Assembly: GCA_020634855.1 (NCBI GenBank)
Contig: JACKAU010000005.1
Location: 496,001 to 560,000 of the forward strand
Length of the DNA stretch: 64,000 nucleotides
Source: Anaerolineales bacterium
Lineage (GTDB): Bacteria; Chloroflexota; Anaerolineae; 4572-78; J111
Direction: 5' to 3'
Shown: positions 1-8,685 of the stretch, piece by piece
How positions within the stretch are numbered: position 1 is the stretch's first letter
How the letters are laid out: each line of letters starts with the position of its first letter
Program-made: the position numbers and the translations under genes
Notes under the pieces: generated by a model
Database searches by the model: none
What the model saw: the letters and a program-made list of their open reading frames with translations, nothing else
What the model was told of the DNA's origin: nothing

Positions 1-108
1 CCCTTTGGTCCAGCCGGTTGCGCCGATACCCCATGTCACAATCATCACTAAAGCCGCTGTCAAAATCAAAACGGATCGGGCTTTATCAATGGCAATAGGT
101 CTATCCAT
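1..108 (-). CDS. N-terminus of a membrane protein (cut by window edge)
   Basis: An ATG at 108 on the minus strand opens 36 codons to the window edge. The peptide starts MDRPIAIDKARSVLILTAAL and then runs through a hydrophobic stretch, about residues 12-31, ending in a Gly/Trp-rich turn. This looks like a short cytoplasmic N-terminus followed by a first transmembrane helix. The gene lies downstream of, and in the same direction as, the penicillin-binding protein gene, 230 bases away. A multi-helix envelope protein, for example of the transglutaminase-like type, would fit the place, but nothing in these 36 residues identifies a family. Confidence 0.55.
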   Translation of the reverse strand, partial: MDRPIAIDKARSVLILTAALVMIVTWGIGATGWTKG

Positions 109-144
109 AGCTTGATTTGTATCCAATGAATTTAAAGATATGCC

Positions 145-240
145 AGACCTGACAGGTTTCCGAACGACATTTGAAATAATAAATCTTACCCGTTGGAACG
201 ATATTTAGGTCGACGACAGCATTGAAAACCTGTCAGGTCT
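145..240. repeat. 15-bp inverted repeat in the gap after the PBP gene
   Basis: AGACCTGACAGGTTT at 145-159 is repeated exactly as its reverse complement at 226-240, with 66 bases between. Each arm itself contains the palindromic core CCTGACAGG with a central mismatch. It lies between the PBP gene and the next leftward gene. It resembles small dispersed intergenic repeats more than a transcription terminator, since no T-run follows. Confidence 0.55.
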
Positions 241-275
241 TATGTGGCTCAATAGTTACACGGTACTACTAATAG

Positions 276-297
276 TATGACTCATAGATGAGTCATA
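276..297. promoter_or_regulatory. Perfect 10-2-10 inverted repeat (operator candidate)
   Basis: TATGACTCAT (276-285) and ATGAGTCATA (288-297) are exact reverse complements separated by two bases. The symmetry and AT content fit a dimeric regulator site upstream of the leftward gene starting at 108, about 170 bases away. No T-run follows on either strand, so a terminator is less likely. The binding protein is unknown. Confidence 0.35.
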
Positions 298-338
298 GAT
301 GAAGGGAAGCTGAGAAAACAGATGCCTGAATAACAATC

Positions 339-3300
339 TTAAAACTCCACAGTTCCTTGCACCTCAGGATCGATGACCGGCTCCGGCGAGATTTCAGGTA
401 ATGGTTCGGTGGTGGCCTCAGTGGTTGGCGTGGCGGTCGGCTCAACCGTGGGTTCGACGGTCGGTTCAGGGCTGGGCGTCTCGATAGTAGGCTGGATGAT
501 CGGTGTTTCGGTGGCCGGGATGAGGGTTGCGGTTGGCGTTGGAGTTGGCGGTATTTGTGTCGATGTGGCCGATGGCTGCAGGGTCGGGCTCGGGTTACTG
601 GTGGCGGTCGGTGATGCCACTACAGTGGGCGTCGGCGCGTTGTCCACCAAAACCCGGATACGCGACTCAACCGAGCCGCCATTCTGGTCGAACACGACCA
701 GGCGCAGCGTGTAAGGTCCGTTTTCCACTTGCGTCGTGTCGAATGTCCCTAAATTACCCTGCTCTTTGAGTTGGCTGACCGGCCCTAAAACGGTCGCGAA
801 GGCCTGCGGATTGGTACCGACGCCAAATTCGACCAGATAGTGAGAAAAATTAGCGGCTACCGCCGATCCTTCCAGCACCACTTTATCCCGAATCGTGCTG
901 CCATCGAGCGGGCTGGTGATGTTGGCCACAATGTTGGTCGAGGGGCAATAGTCGGTGGGGGGCTGCTCAATGCCGTTAGCGACAGCCCATTCCCAACCAT
1001 CGGGCGGATAGACGCGGAAGTAACGTTTTTCGACGTGGCTCCGGCAGAATTCATTGGCCCGCAGTCCGGTATTCAAATCGATCTCGATCAGTTGGTGAAT
1101 GTCGTGTTCCGGGCCGAGCGGCGGTTGATCTTTGTAGAACAGCTCGGTGCGGCGTTCAGGGCAAGCCTCACTGGGTAGTGTGCCGGAGTCGGCGCAAATT
1201 TCCAGGGCCACAATCGTCGACGGGCGCTCGAACTCTTTCACCGGCCGGCCGGCGAGAGCCTGTTCCATAAAGTTGTGCCAGATCGGCCCGGCGCCGGTCA
1301 GCCCGCTGACATTGAACATCGGCGTCCGGTCGGCATTGCCCACCCACACGCCGGTGACGATGTCGGGCGTATAGCCGATGGTCCAGTTATCGCGAAAATC
1401 GTTGGTCGTTCCGGTTTTGGCCGCTGCCGGGCGCGACAGGTGCAGATAGCTGTTTTCACCAAAGGAGATGGATCGAGCTTGGTTGTCGGCCATTATGTTG
1501 GTGATCAAGTAAGCGTGGGCCGGATTGAGAACCTGTTTGGGCTGCGGCCGGGGTGGTTCGATGACCCGGCCCAGGCCATCGGTAATTTGCAGAATGCTCG
1601 TGGGCGGAACCTGGACGCCTCCGTTGGCCATCGCCTGGTAGGCTTCGGTCATCTCGATCAGCGGTACTTCGCCGCTGCCCAACGTTAACGACAGGCCGTA
1701 ATAATCCTGGGTAAGGGTGGTGATGCCCAGCCGGGACGATATCTCTCGCAGCGCATCGACTCCTACCGCCTGCAGCGCCTTAATCGGCGGAATATTGTAC
1801 GAGTTAGCCAACGCTACCCGCAGCGAGACCGGTCCGTGGAATTTATTATCGTAGTTGTTCGGTTCGTAAACGTTACCGGCTCCATCGGGAAATTTAACCG
1901 GCACATCCATAAGCAACGTACTGGGCGTCCAACCTAGCTTTTCAAAAGTGGCCAGATAAGTCAGTGGTTTCATCGTGGAGCCGGGTTGGCGTGGACTCAG
2001 GGCCATGTTGATCTGCCCGCTAATCGCTTCATCCCGGAAGTCTTTGCTGCCGACCATCGCTAAAATCTGGCCGGTTTCGGTATCGAGCGCCACCAGAGCG
2101 CCATTTGTCACGTTTCGATCGGCCAGCGCGTTGACCTGGTTCCTGACCTCGGTCTCGGCAATGTCTTGCAGCCGAGGATCGAGGGTTGTTTGGACGCGCA
2201 GGCCCGGCTCCTGGTAAATGTAGGAGGGCGGGATGAAACGCTCCAGTTCCTGCCGGACATAGTTAACAAAATGAGGCGCATTGAAGGCCGCTCCCAAGTC
2301 TCTCAGCTCATCGAGGTTATTGAATTGAGCCTCGTTGGCCTGAGCTGGAGTGATGTAGTTGGCCTCCGCCATCAGGCGCAGCACATCCGCCTGGCGAGCC
2401 AGCGCGCCTTCAGGATTAACGTACGGATCATGAACGGCGGGTGATTGCGGCAAGCCGGCCAACAGCGAGGCCTCGGCCAGCGTCAAATCTTTGGCCGATT
2501 TACCGAAGTAGGTCTGCGCCGCGGCTTCGATGCCATAAGCCAGGTTGCCGTAGTAGATTTGATTGAGATAAATTTCCAAAATTTGCCGTTTAGTATAGCG
2601 CCGGTTGATCTCCATAGCCAGCACGGCTTCCCGAACTTTGCGGGTCAAGCTGCGTTCGGTCCGTTCTTCCGGAGCGAGCAGAATGTTACGGGCCAACTGT
2701 TGGGTGATGGTGCTGGCGCCGGAGACAATTTCACCTTCGGTGACGTTGTAGTATACAGCCCGGGCGATGGCGATAGGATCGACCCCAACATTGGAGTAGA
2801 AGAAACGGTCCTCGGTGGCGATGGTGGCGTTAATCAAATCGGGCGAGACCTGATCCAGGGTCACAATGGTGCGCCGTCCGCCGGTGGGATCGATGATCTC
2901 CCACAACAGGTTTCCTTCTCTATCTAAAATCTGGGTGGTAGCAAATTGCACCGAGCGCGAGCGGAGCTGTTCAGCCGGCGGCAGTTCCGAGGCGATCCAA
3001 AAGTAGCCCACTACACCTGCGGCTAAGGCTAAGCCGGCCAACGCCACGGCCACTAGGGTTATGAGCGCAAAGCCGCGTCCAAAATAGTGCCACCAACTAC
3101 CCTTAGGAGCGGGCGCAGGATCACGCCGAGCGACCACCGTTTTTTGAAATGCTGGGTTGGGATAAGATCGTTTCGGCGAACTGGTAGTTTGCTCTGAACG
3201 CGGCGGCCGGTAGGGCGGCTGAACCGGTTTAGCCGGCGGTGTTACCGATCGGCGGGGGGGCGGCGCCGGTTTCGGTTGGTGCGACAAAATAGTATTTTCG

Positions 3301-3419
3301 GGATCATCGGGCGGACGAATAGGCCGTGTTGCGTCGATGTCGGGTTCATTCGGTTTGGGCGTTTTCTGGGGCTTTGACGGGCGAGTATGATCAGGGTCGG
3401 TCTTGTTAATGTCGGTCAT
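339..3419 (-). CDS. Class A penicillin-binding protein (GT51 + transpeptidase)
   Basis: Bifunctional peptidoglycan synthase of 1026 residues that polymerises glycan strands from lipid II and cross-links the peptides outside the membrane. A Pro-rich, charged cytoplasmic leader (1-110) precedes one transmembrane helix at about 117-142. The GT51 domain follows (about 160-340) with ATEDRFF (catalytic Glu near 203) and the QQLARN motif. The transpeptidase shows PGSTMKP (nucleophile Ser near 481), NSYN (SxN, near 540) and AAKTGTT (KTG, near 668). After the catalytic domain come a Cys-containing linker, an Ig-like segment (about 830-940) and a Pro/Thr/Glu-rich tail that probably reaches into the wall. 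The long leader and the PT-rich tail are larger than in the E. coli or Bacillus enzymes. The family call is firm; the exact subclass is not. Confidence 0.95.
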   Translation of the reverse strand: MTDINKTDPDHTRPSKPQKTPKPNEPDIDATRPIRPPDDPENTILSHQPKPAPPPRRSVTPPAKPVQPPYRPPRSEQTTSSPKRSYPNPAFQKTVVARRDPAPAPKGSWWHYFGRGFALITLVAVALAGLALAAGVVGYFWIASELPPAEQLRSRSVQFATTQILDREGNLLWEIIDPTGGRRTIVTLDQVSPDLINATIATEDRFFYSNVGVDPIAIARAVYYNVTEGEIVSGASTITQQLARNILLAPEERTERSLTRKVREAVLAMEINRRYTKRQILEIYLNQIYYGNLAYGIEAAAQTYFGKSAKDLTLAEASLLAGLPQSPAVHDPYVNPEGALARQADVLRLMAEANYITPAQANEAQFNNLDELRDLGAAFNAPHFVNYVRQELERFIPPSYIYQEPGLRVQTTLDPRLQDIAETEVRNQVNALADRNVTNGALVALDTETGQILAMVGSKDFRDEAISGQINMALSPRQPGSTMKPLTYLATFEKLGWTPSTLLMDVPVKFPDGAGNVYEPNNYDNKFHGPVSLRVALANSYNIPPIKALQAVGVDALREISSRLGITTLTQDYYGLSLTLGSGEVPLIEMTEAYQAMANGGVQVPPTSILQITDGLGRVIEPPRPQPKQVLNPAHAYLITNIMADNQARSISFGENSYLHLSRPAAAKTGTTNDFRDNWTIGYTPDIVTGVWVGNADRTPMFNVSGLTGAGPIWHNFMEQALAGRPVKEFERPSTIVALEICADSGTLPSEACPERRTELFYKDQPPLGPEHDIHQLIEIDLNTGLRANEFCRSHVEKRYFRVYPPDGWEWAVANGIEQPPTDYCPSTNIVANITSPLDGSTIRDKVVLEGSAVAANFSHYLVEFGVGTNPQAFATVLGPVSQLKEQGNLGTFDTTQVENGPYTLRLVVFDQNGGSVESRIRVLVDNAPTPTVVASPTATSNPSPTLQPSATSTQIPPTPTPTATLIPATETPIIQPTIETPSPEPTVEPTVEPTATPTTEATTEPLPEISPEPVIDPEVQGTVEF

Positions 3420-3728
3420 GGTGATCTCTACAATACATAATTTTCTACTCTAAGAAATAGCTTCTCAAAAAATAGGGGGTTTTGGGGGACAACCTTAAGT
3501 TTGTCCTGGTTACCGCCGGATTAATGAGCAGATATTCTAAAGACGTCTAAAGGCACCTTTGAGTTCCTGAAAATTATAGCACTGCGCCGGTTAGAGTTCA
3601 ACCAACAAAAAAAGCACAGCCAAATGACTGTACCCTGGACAGGTTCTAAATGTGGCTCTAAGTAGGTTTGTAGGACCAAAACAGCTATTAGATTAATGGA
3701 GTTCGGCTAACTTCGAGGGATAGGCCGA
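3420..3728. other. Non-coding gap between the PBP gene and infA
   Basis: About 310 bases with no convincing reading frame on either strand. The part next to 3420 is AT-rich and probably holds the PBP promoter and leader, though I cannot point to a good -35/-10 pair. No strong hairpin terminator for infA was found. Confidence 0.5.
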
Positions 3729-3956
3729 TTATTTTTTATACCGATAGATAATCCGGCCGCGATCTAAATCGTAAGGAGACAACTCAACTCTAACCTTATC
3801 TCCCAATAAAACTCTGATATAAAACTTTCTCATTTTGCCTGACAGGTACGCCAAAACGGTGTGCCCATTTTCTAATTCTACTCTGAAGCTGGTGTTAGGT
3901 AGGGCTTCGACAATCTTGCCGTCTAACACCAGTTTTTCCTGGGTTGCATCACTCAT
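3729..3956 (-). CDS. infA: Translation initiation factor IF-1
   Basis: A 75-residue protein with the whole S1-type OB fold of IF-1, which binds the ribosomal A site with IF-2 and IF-3 during initiation. Family hallmarks are GKIVEALPNTSFRVELENGH, then AYLSGKMRKFYIRVLLGDKVRVELSPYD split over two strands, and the ending DLDRGRIIYRYKK. Start choice: AAAGGA at 3963-3968 sits six bases before the ATG at 3956, which gives MSDATQEK. A TTG two codons upstream (3962) would have no space for a ribosome site. Here it stands alone rather than in a ribosomal-protein operon, and has its own strong promoter at 4044-4072. Confidence 0.95.
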   Translation of the reverse strand: MSDATQEKLVLDGKIVEALPNTSFRVELENGHTVLAYLSGKMRKFYIRVLLGDKVRVELSPYDLDRGRIIYRYKK

Positions 3957-4043
3957 AAACAATCCTTTCTAATTAAAATATAAAACGAACTTTTGATAAA
4001 ATTTGGGAATTTTGGGAGGAACGGTCCACAAATTCACACGTTC

Positions 4044-4072
4044 ATTGTAGCAAAGGGGTAGATAGTTGTCAA
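4044..4072 (-). promoter_or_regulatory. Promoter of infA
   Basis: Read on the minus strand: TTGACA (4067-4072), 17 bases, TACAAT (4044-4049). This is a near-consensus sigma70 promoter and predicts a leader of about 80 bases before the infA ATG. Confidence 0.8.
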
Positions 4073-4097
4073 TTTTTGGCAAAATCAAGAAGTTATG

Positions 4098-5222
4098 TCA
4101 TACCTTATGAACGTTGTATTCGTTATTGTAATGGTTCTGGTCGACTTTGGCTGCTTTTGGGGCAAGCTGCCGGCAGAACAACTGAATATCGTCGATGAGA
4201 CACTGGCGGTTTTGGCCATGACTGGCCGGAGAGTCTTCGCCAAATGAGAAAAAATAGTGGTCGCCTAACATAACTTTAACCTGGTCAGAGGTGAAATTGA
4301 GTTCTTCTAATAGGTCTAGGGTGTTGGCCAGGTTAACGATTTTGTCTTTATGCCCCAAAGCTACTCGAAAGCGGGACCAATCGGTTCGGTGAGGCATATC
4401 GGCCGAGACCCCTAAAGCGTAAATAACCTGGGCGATTGTCCCAAAAGTGGTTTGGCTGTATATTCGCAGGTGTTCATTTTTGACTGCTGGACTGGCGCCG
4501 TTGCCTAATATTTCGATCACATGGGGGGCTAGAGAATTTTTAATGGCATTGAGCGACGGCGGCAGGTTAACGCCAACTAGCCCCATTGTTTTGAAGAAAG
4601 CTCGACGCTGGCTGTCGTTGCAAAATAAAGCCGGAGCCAAGGCATAAAAACCATAATTTTCATTCTCCCAGCCGGTGATATCTTTGAAGAACAGGGCCGC
4701 ACCGCTCATCGAGTGACCGATGAATAAATAAAACGGTTGGGTTTCGTGTGCCGATTGCGCCGGCCAGAGGTTAATGGCTCGCAGCCAGTGATCGACAGCG
4801 CTGATGAGGGCGGCAGGGCTGCACTGTTCAGCGCTGGGCGTCTCCTCCAAAAAAGGGGAATTACCAAAGCCGTTGACATCGAGATTAAAGCAGACGAGAC
4901 GCTTGTTCTTAACGGCCAATTGAATGGGTAACTTTTCCCAGATACGGCGACTACCCGTCCAACCGTGCATGAAAAACAGATAACCTTCAGCCTCGGCCAG
5001 TGCTTGCTGCAAACTACGGCGGTGGTAGGGGTGCTGGTAGTAAGTCGTTTCCCAGTAAAAATTGGCCAAGCCGGTTGCTTGTTGAAAAGACTCCAGGGTA
5101 ACGTCATGAGCCAGTAACGTGTCACGGGCCAAATCGGAGAGTAAGAAGCTTTCGGTTTCGGCGTGGGTGTGGGCGTAATGGATAGCCGTACTGATTTTGG
5201 TTTGTTTGATGCTACTTAGCAT
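4098..5222 (-). CDS. Alpha/beta hydrolase
   Basis: A 374-residue single-domain hydrolase with an N-terminal extension of about 80 residues. The oxyanion-hole segment FFMHGWTGS (about 83-91) is followed by the nucleophile elbow GHSMSG (Ser near 171). An acid candidate lies in GHKDKIVN and the C-terminal His in LGDHYFF. No signal peptide or membrane helix is visible, so it is probably cytoplasmic. The substrate cannot be read from the sequence. It has no operon partner: the promoter-bearing gap to its right leads to a divergent gene. It differs clearly from the two smaller alpha/beta hydrolases near 52 and 63 kb. The fold assignment is good; any specific activity such as esterase, lipase or haloperoxidase would be a guess. 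Confidence 0.8.
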   Translation of the reverse strand: MLSSIKQTKISTAIHYAHTHAETESFLLSDLARDTLLAHDVTLESFQQATGLANFYWETTYYQHPYHRRSLQQALAEAEGYLFFMHGWTGSRRIWEKLPIQLAVKNKRLVCFNLDVNGFGNSPFLEETPSAEQCSPAALISAVDHWLRAINLWPAQSAHETQPFYLFIGHSMSGAALFFKDITGWENENYGFYALAPALFCNDSQRRAFFKTMGLVGVNLPPSLNAIKNSLAPHVIEILGNGASPAVKNEHLRIYSQTTFGTIAQVIYALGVSADMPHRTDWSRFRVALGHKDKIVNLANTLDLLEELNFTSDQVKVMLGDHYFFSFGEDSPASHGQNRQCLIDDIQLFCRQLAPKAAKVDQNHYNNEYNVHKV

Positions 5223-5400
5223 AGATGTTTGTAACTCTCAGATAACGGACACTTTGGCTTGAATAGAAGCCAGTGCCAGCCACCTAGTCTGCTAAATAAA
5301 TATGGATTTTTTAAGTGATCGATGAGAACTAATTTGCAATAAAGGTAATTTACCGAAAAAGTTAGAAAATTACAAAATGCATCACATTAACAAATGATTC

Positions 5401-5429
5401 TTGGGATGCATTTCTACCTATGTTATAAT
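5401..5429 (+). promoter_or_regulatory. Promoter of the DUF4352-like gene and rdgB
   Basis: TTGGGA (5401-5406), 17 bases, TATAAT (5424-5429), with a T-G two bases upstream of the -10. The expected transcript start is near 5436, about 38 bases before the ATG at 5474. Confidence 0.75.
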
Positions 5430-5473
5430 TGCGCGTTGGATAACTCTAAACTTTATGTAACAAAGGAAACACG

Positions 5474-6127
5474 ATGAGTCAATACTATCCTCAACAAGGT
5501 CCCATGTACCCGCCTGAGCAGGGTCCCGAAGAATACTATGATGACGGGGATTATGAATATATCGATGACGATGGCGCCAATAAAGGTTCTGTATGGCAGA
5601 CCTCTATGGCCTTTGTGGCCGGGGGCTGCCTGATGCTCCTCTGTCTCGGCGGCTGTGTGACAATGGCCGGTTTTCTGTGGGTTTTAGACCCCGGCGCGTC
5701 GGCTTCTGCTCCGGCGGAAGGCAGCGACATTGGGCTTACCTTTGACGAGCCTGCCTTTCCCGGTGAGGCGGTCGTCAATGATCAGAAATTGCAGGTCACC
5801 GTTCTGGAAACCAATCGAAACGCCTCGCTCGAAGCTTTACCGCCCGTTCAGGGCCAGGAAACGGTCATCGTCACCGTTGAACTCGTCAATTTAGGCGACG
5901 AGGACGCCACTTTCAATGAGCGAGATTTCTTGCTCTTGAACAGTTATGAAGAAGCTTATGAACCGGCCTTGGGCGCGGTAACCGGCGCTTTAGGCCGTGG
6001 TACGCTCCCGCCCAATGAAGGGTTGGAGGGGCGGCTGGTCTACCAAGTTATCGAAAATGAACTGGATTTGCGGCTTCTGTGGGATGTTGGCCGCGACAGC
6101 TCACCTCGCTATCTGTATATCGAGTAA
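5474..6127 (+). CDS. DUF4352-like membrane-anchored protein
   Basis: A 217-residue protein. The N-terminal 40 residues are rich in Tyr, Pro, Gly, Asp and Glu and precede a hydrophobic stretch with several Cys at about 42-71. A Ser/Ala linker follows, then an extracytoplasmic beta-rich domain (about 95-217) with ETVIVTVELVNLGDEDATF and the block RDFLLLNSYEEAYEP. That pattern is typical of the telokin-like DUF4352 family, in which exported proteins carry an Ig-like fold. It is the first gene of a two-gene unit: rdgB begins 16 bases after its stop. The pairing with a nucleotide-pool enzyme suggests nothing about function. I call it a surface-exposed protein of unknown role. Confidence 0.7.
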   Translation: MSQYYPQQGPMYPPEQGPEEYYDDGDYEYIDDDGANKGSVWQTSMAFVAGGCLMLLCLGGCVTMAGFLWVLDPGASASAPAEGSDIGLTFDEPAFPGEAVVNDQKLQVTVLETNRNASLEALPPVQGQETVIVTVELVNLGDEDATFNERDFLLLNSYEEAYEPALGAVTGALGRGTLPPNEGLEGRLVYQVIENELDLRLLWDVGRDSSPRYLYIE

Positions 6128-6143
6128 AGCGAACCCGACTCTG

Positions 6144-6752
6144 ATGAAAAAATTACTGATCGCTACCAATAATCCGCATAAGTTAGAAGAGTATCGAGAA
6201 ATCTTGGCCGATTTGCCTTTAACCATCACCAGTCTGTCCGAGGAAGGCATCGACCTCGATCCCGAAGAAACAGGGACAACTTTCGTGGCTAATGCCATTC
6301 TCAAGGCCGAAGCGTTTGCCCAAGAAAGCCACCTACTAACTTTGGCCGATGACTCCGGCCTGGAAGTCGATGCCCTTAACGGCGAACCGGGCGTTTACTC
6401 CGCCCGCTACGAGGACACGGCCAAAGATGACCACGTGGGCCGTTACCAGTTGGTGCTGGACAAACTCATCGCCAAAAACGTACCGTGGACCGAGCGCACC
6501 GGCCGTTTTCGCTGTGTGGTAGCGCTGGCGACGCAGGAAGGGCTGATCGGGACCGCTGAAGGCGCTGTTGAAGGCTACATCGCTTACGAGCCGAAGGGAC
6601 AAAATGGCTTTGGCTACGATCCGGTCTTCTATTTCCCGGAGTTCGATCAAACGCTAGCCGAAGTCTCAGCGGCCCAAAAACACACCGTTAGCCATCGAGG
6701 TCGCGCCGCCCGCGCGGCGATCCCTTTGATCGAGGCTTATTTACGACGGTGA
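6144..6752 (+). CDS. rdgB: XTP/dITP diphosphatase (RdgB/HAM1 family)
   Basis: A 202-residue nucleotide-pool enzyme that hydrolyses non-canonical purine triphosphates (XTP, dITP, ITP) to monophosphates, keeping hypoxanthine and xanthine out of DNA. The start MKKLLIATNNPHKLEEYREI carries the family's TxNxxK signature. LADDSGLEVDALNGEPGVYSARY is the metal/substrate loop (split here: LADDSGLEVDAL, NGEPGVYSARY). GFGYDPVF and SHRGRAA close the active site. The reading frame is open upstream to 5997, but that part overlaps the preceding gene in another frame and has no family similarity, so the ATG at 6144 is the start. The length is normal for the family. Confidence 0.93.
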   Translation: MKKLLIATNNPHKLEEYREILADLPLTITSLSEEGIDLDPEETGTTFVANAILKAEAFAQESHLLTLADDSGLEVDALNGEPGVYSARYEDTAKDDHVGRYQLVLDKLIAKNVPWTERTGRFRCVVALATQEGLIGTAEGAVEGYIAYEPKGQNGFGYDPVFYFPEFDQTLAEVSAAQKHTVSHRGRAARAAIPLIEAYLRR

Positions 6753-6785
6753 TATCTATCAGGAGTTACGCCATCGAACGCATTT

Positions 6786-6853
6786 AGCCACGAATTACAC
6801 GAATTTTCACTAATTATTTTTTGTTGTCGTGTCAATTCGTGCAATTCGTGGCT
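6786..6853. repeat. Palindromic intergenic repeat, copy 1 (CACGAATTACACGAATT type)
   Basis: AGCCACGAATTACACGAATT (6786-6805) pairs with AATTCGTGCAATTCGTGGCT (6834-6853) across a 28-base AT-rich loop, with only one mismatch in 20. A close relative lies at 8591-8646. It sits between convergent rdgB and the first htrA-type gene, so a stem-loop there could also end both transcripts. Confidence 0.75.
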
Positions 6854-7000
6854 GAATTTGCTCATCTGGGGTGTCAACTGCGTAAGCCCTGCTCGAAAAT
6901 CGTTTTAATTAGGGTCGAACTTATTGACTCGATCCTACGTTAATCATCATCAACCGCACAAACGCCTAAACTCTACAAACTCCCTAACTCCACCAACTCC

Positions 7001-8122
7001 CTACGCCCGTTCACCCAACGTCAGCTGCGTTTGGAATACTTGTCCATCCCGCAGCACATCGAGTGTAACCGTATCACCGGCCACGTGTTCCAACAGCATA
7101 CTGACCAGTGGGTGACGATCATCCACGGGCTGACCGTTGAGCGCCACGATCACGTCACCCGATCGAAGTTGGGCCCGATCGGCGGGGGTGTTGTCCAGCA
7201 CACTTTCCAGCATGGCCCCTTCGGTGATATTGAGTCCGGTTTCATTGGCTAGTTGAGGATTTAAGGCTTGATACTGAATCCCCAGGAACGGCTGTCGAGC
7301 TTGACCCGTTTCAACCAAATTCTTGACCACATTGCGGGCGATGTTGCTGGGGATAGCGAAACCCATCCCCTCGACATCCCCTCCTTGGCCGCGCGCAACC
7401 AGAGTATTGATGCCGATGACCTGCCCGGCCAAATTGAGTAGCGGTCCGCCGGAGTTGCCTTGATTGATCGCCGCGTCCGTTTGCAACAATCCGCCCATAC
7501 CGGCCAATTGGCGATTGTATCCGCTCAAAACACCGGAGGTGACGCTGTTCTGATACTGCCCCAACGCCGAACCGATGGCGATCACCGTCCCTCCGAGCGG
7601 TAGTTCGCTGGAGTCGCCCCAGGCTAGGATGGCCGGAACCGGCCCATCGACCTTTAACACGGCCAGATCAAATTCCGGTGTGACGCCTATGATACTGGCC
7701 GGAGCTGTTCCGCCTTTCGCATAGACAATAGAGATATCGCTCGCGCCTTCAACAACGTGATTATTGGTGACGACATAACCGTCCTGACTAATGAAAAATC
7801 CCGATCCACTGCCGCCGCCAAACCCGACTTGGGTTAAGACCGTTACCACAGCCGGTAAGGTGTTGTTGACGGTTTCGACGCTGGCCGACTGTTCGGTCAC
7901 AGATAGCGTTTGTTGAGTGGTGCCGGAACCGTTCACGTTATTAACCGGTTCAATAGTGAGAGCTGGTATGCTTGACGTCCCACCGTTCGTTACCGAGCCA
8001 CTCCACTTACGCGCGATCGAAAAGCCAACTACCCCACCAATTATCGAACTGGTGAACATAACAAAGATAAGGACCAGCACAATCCCTAACCATAGATAAG
8101 ATCCTTTGCGTTGACTTTGCAT
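7001..8122 (-). CDS. HtrA/DegP-type serine protease with PDZ domain (first copy)
   Basis: A 373-residue membrane-anchored protease of the trypsin-like S1C family, acting outside the membrane on misfolded proteins. One N-terminal transmembrane helix (about 10-37) is followed by a Ser/Thr/Asn linker and the protease domain. The triad is visible: TNNHVV (His near 122), EFDLAVLK (Asp near 152) and NQGNSGGPL (Ser near 224). A single PDZ domain covers about 275-370 with the GDVIVALNGQPV motif. The start is supported by a strong CAGGAGG ribosome site and a promoter at 8141-8169. It is shorter and has a different N-terminus from the second protease at 8686-9996, from which it is separated by a small divergent gene. 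Confidence 0.92.
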   Translation of the reverse strand: MQSQRKGSYLWLGIVLVLIFVMFTSSIIGGVVGFSIARKWSGSVTNGGTSSIPALTIEPVNNVNGSGTTQQTLSVTEQSASVETVNNTLPAVVTVLTQVGFGGGSGSGFFISQDGYVVTNNHVVEGASDISIVYAKGGTAPASIIGVTPEFDLAVLKVDGPVPAILAWGDSSELPLGGTVIAIGSALGQYQNSVTSGVLSGYNRQLAGMGGLLQTDAAINQGNSGGPLLNLAGQVIGINTLVARGQGGDVEGMGFAIPSNIARNVVKNLVETGQARQPFLGIQYQALNPQLANETGLNITEGAMLESVLDNTPADRAQLRSGDVIVALNGQPVDDRHPLVSMLLEHVAGDTVTLDVLRDGQVFQTQLTLGERA

Positions 8123-8140
8123 AATATTCCTCCTGATATG

Positions 8141-8169
8141 ATTATACCTGATTATGTCTATTTTGATAA
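8141..8169 (-). promoter_or_regulatory. Promoter of the first HtrA-type gene
   Basis: On the minus strand TTATCA (8164-8169), 17 bases, TATAAT (8141-8146), followed closely by AGGAGG and the ATG at 8122. It is divergent from the promoter at 8239-8267. Confidence 0.7.
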
Positions 8170-8238
8170 TAGGGAAATGATTATTTTAAGGGTCCCAGTT
8201 TTTGAAGGCTGGATTCAATCACTTTAGATTTCTCTTTT

Positions 8239-8267
8239 TTGACCAAATTTGGACCTAAGCGCATACT
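8239..8267 (+). promoter_or_regulatory. Promoter of the 90-residue protein gene
   Basis: TTGACC (8239-8244), 17 bases, CATACT (8262-8267). The transcript would start about 15 bases before the AAGGAG ribosome site at 8277-8282, giving a very short leader. Confidence 0.55.
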
Positions 8268-8288
8268 CCTTTTGATAAGGAGAATATG

Positions 8289-8558
8289 ATGGACACTAAA
8301 TACGAATTTTCTGCCTATCAAGTAACCATCTTGGTGAGAACCCCGATTGGCGGTGGCGACAGCGTTAGAGCGTTTTTTGATTCAGTTCCGTTTCAATACA
8401 AAATGCAGGATACGTTGGGCAGTTCGCTCAAGGAGCAGCTTACAGCCGCCGATGTTAATTTTGAAGAAGTCATTATCACAATGGATGCTCCCGCCGTGAA
8501 GGCGAAGAAAGTGGAGAAAAAGAGTTCATTGATGGGCCGGCTTTTTGGAGGAGAATGA
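8289..8558 (+). CDS. Small protein of unknown function
   Basis: An 89-90 residue protein with no family I recognise. AAGGAG at 8277-8282 is six bases before the second of two adjacent ATGs, so I place the start at 8289; the first ATG at 8286 would add one Met. The first half (DTKYEFSAYQVTILVRTPIG) looks like a beta strand pair, followed by a helix-like middle (SSLKEQLTAADVNFEEV). The C-terminus is strongly basic (KAKKVEKKSSLMGRLFGG) and might touch a membrane or nucleic acid. It lies alone between two HtrA protease genes, divergent from one and convergent with the other. It has its own promoter and a good ribosome site, which support a real gene. Confidence 0.6.
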   Translation: MDTKYEFSAYQVTILVRTPIGGGDSVRAFFDSVPFQYKMQDTLGSSLKEQLTAADVNFEEVIITMDAPAVKAKKVEKKSSLMGRLFGGE

Positions 8559-8590
8559 CGCCGTATTTTTTGTTTTTCGTAAGGAATTTT

Positions 8591-8646
8591 GCTACGAATT
8601 ACACGAACTGACACTAAATTCTTGTGTTAATTCGTGTAATTCGTGG
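8591..8646. repeat. Palindromic intergenic repeat, copy 2 (CACGAATTACACGAATT type)
   Basis: CTACGAATTACACGAA (8592-8607) faces TTCGTGTAATTCGTGG (8631-8646). Both arms share their core with the copy at 6786-6853. Again it lies between converging genes, here the 90-residue protein and the second HtrA protease. Confidence 0.7.
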
Positions 8647-8685
8647 TTTAAACTTGATGTTTGATCTATTTGATAGGTGCCGGTA

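Noticed and set aside
5997..6143. Long N-terminal extension of RdgB
   Set aside because: It overlaps the preceding gene in another frame, lacks a ribosome site, and the conserved family start is at 6144.
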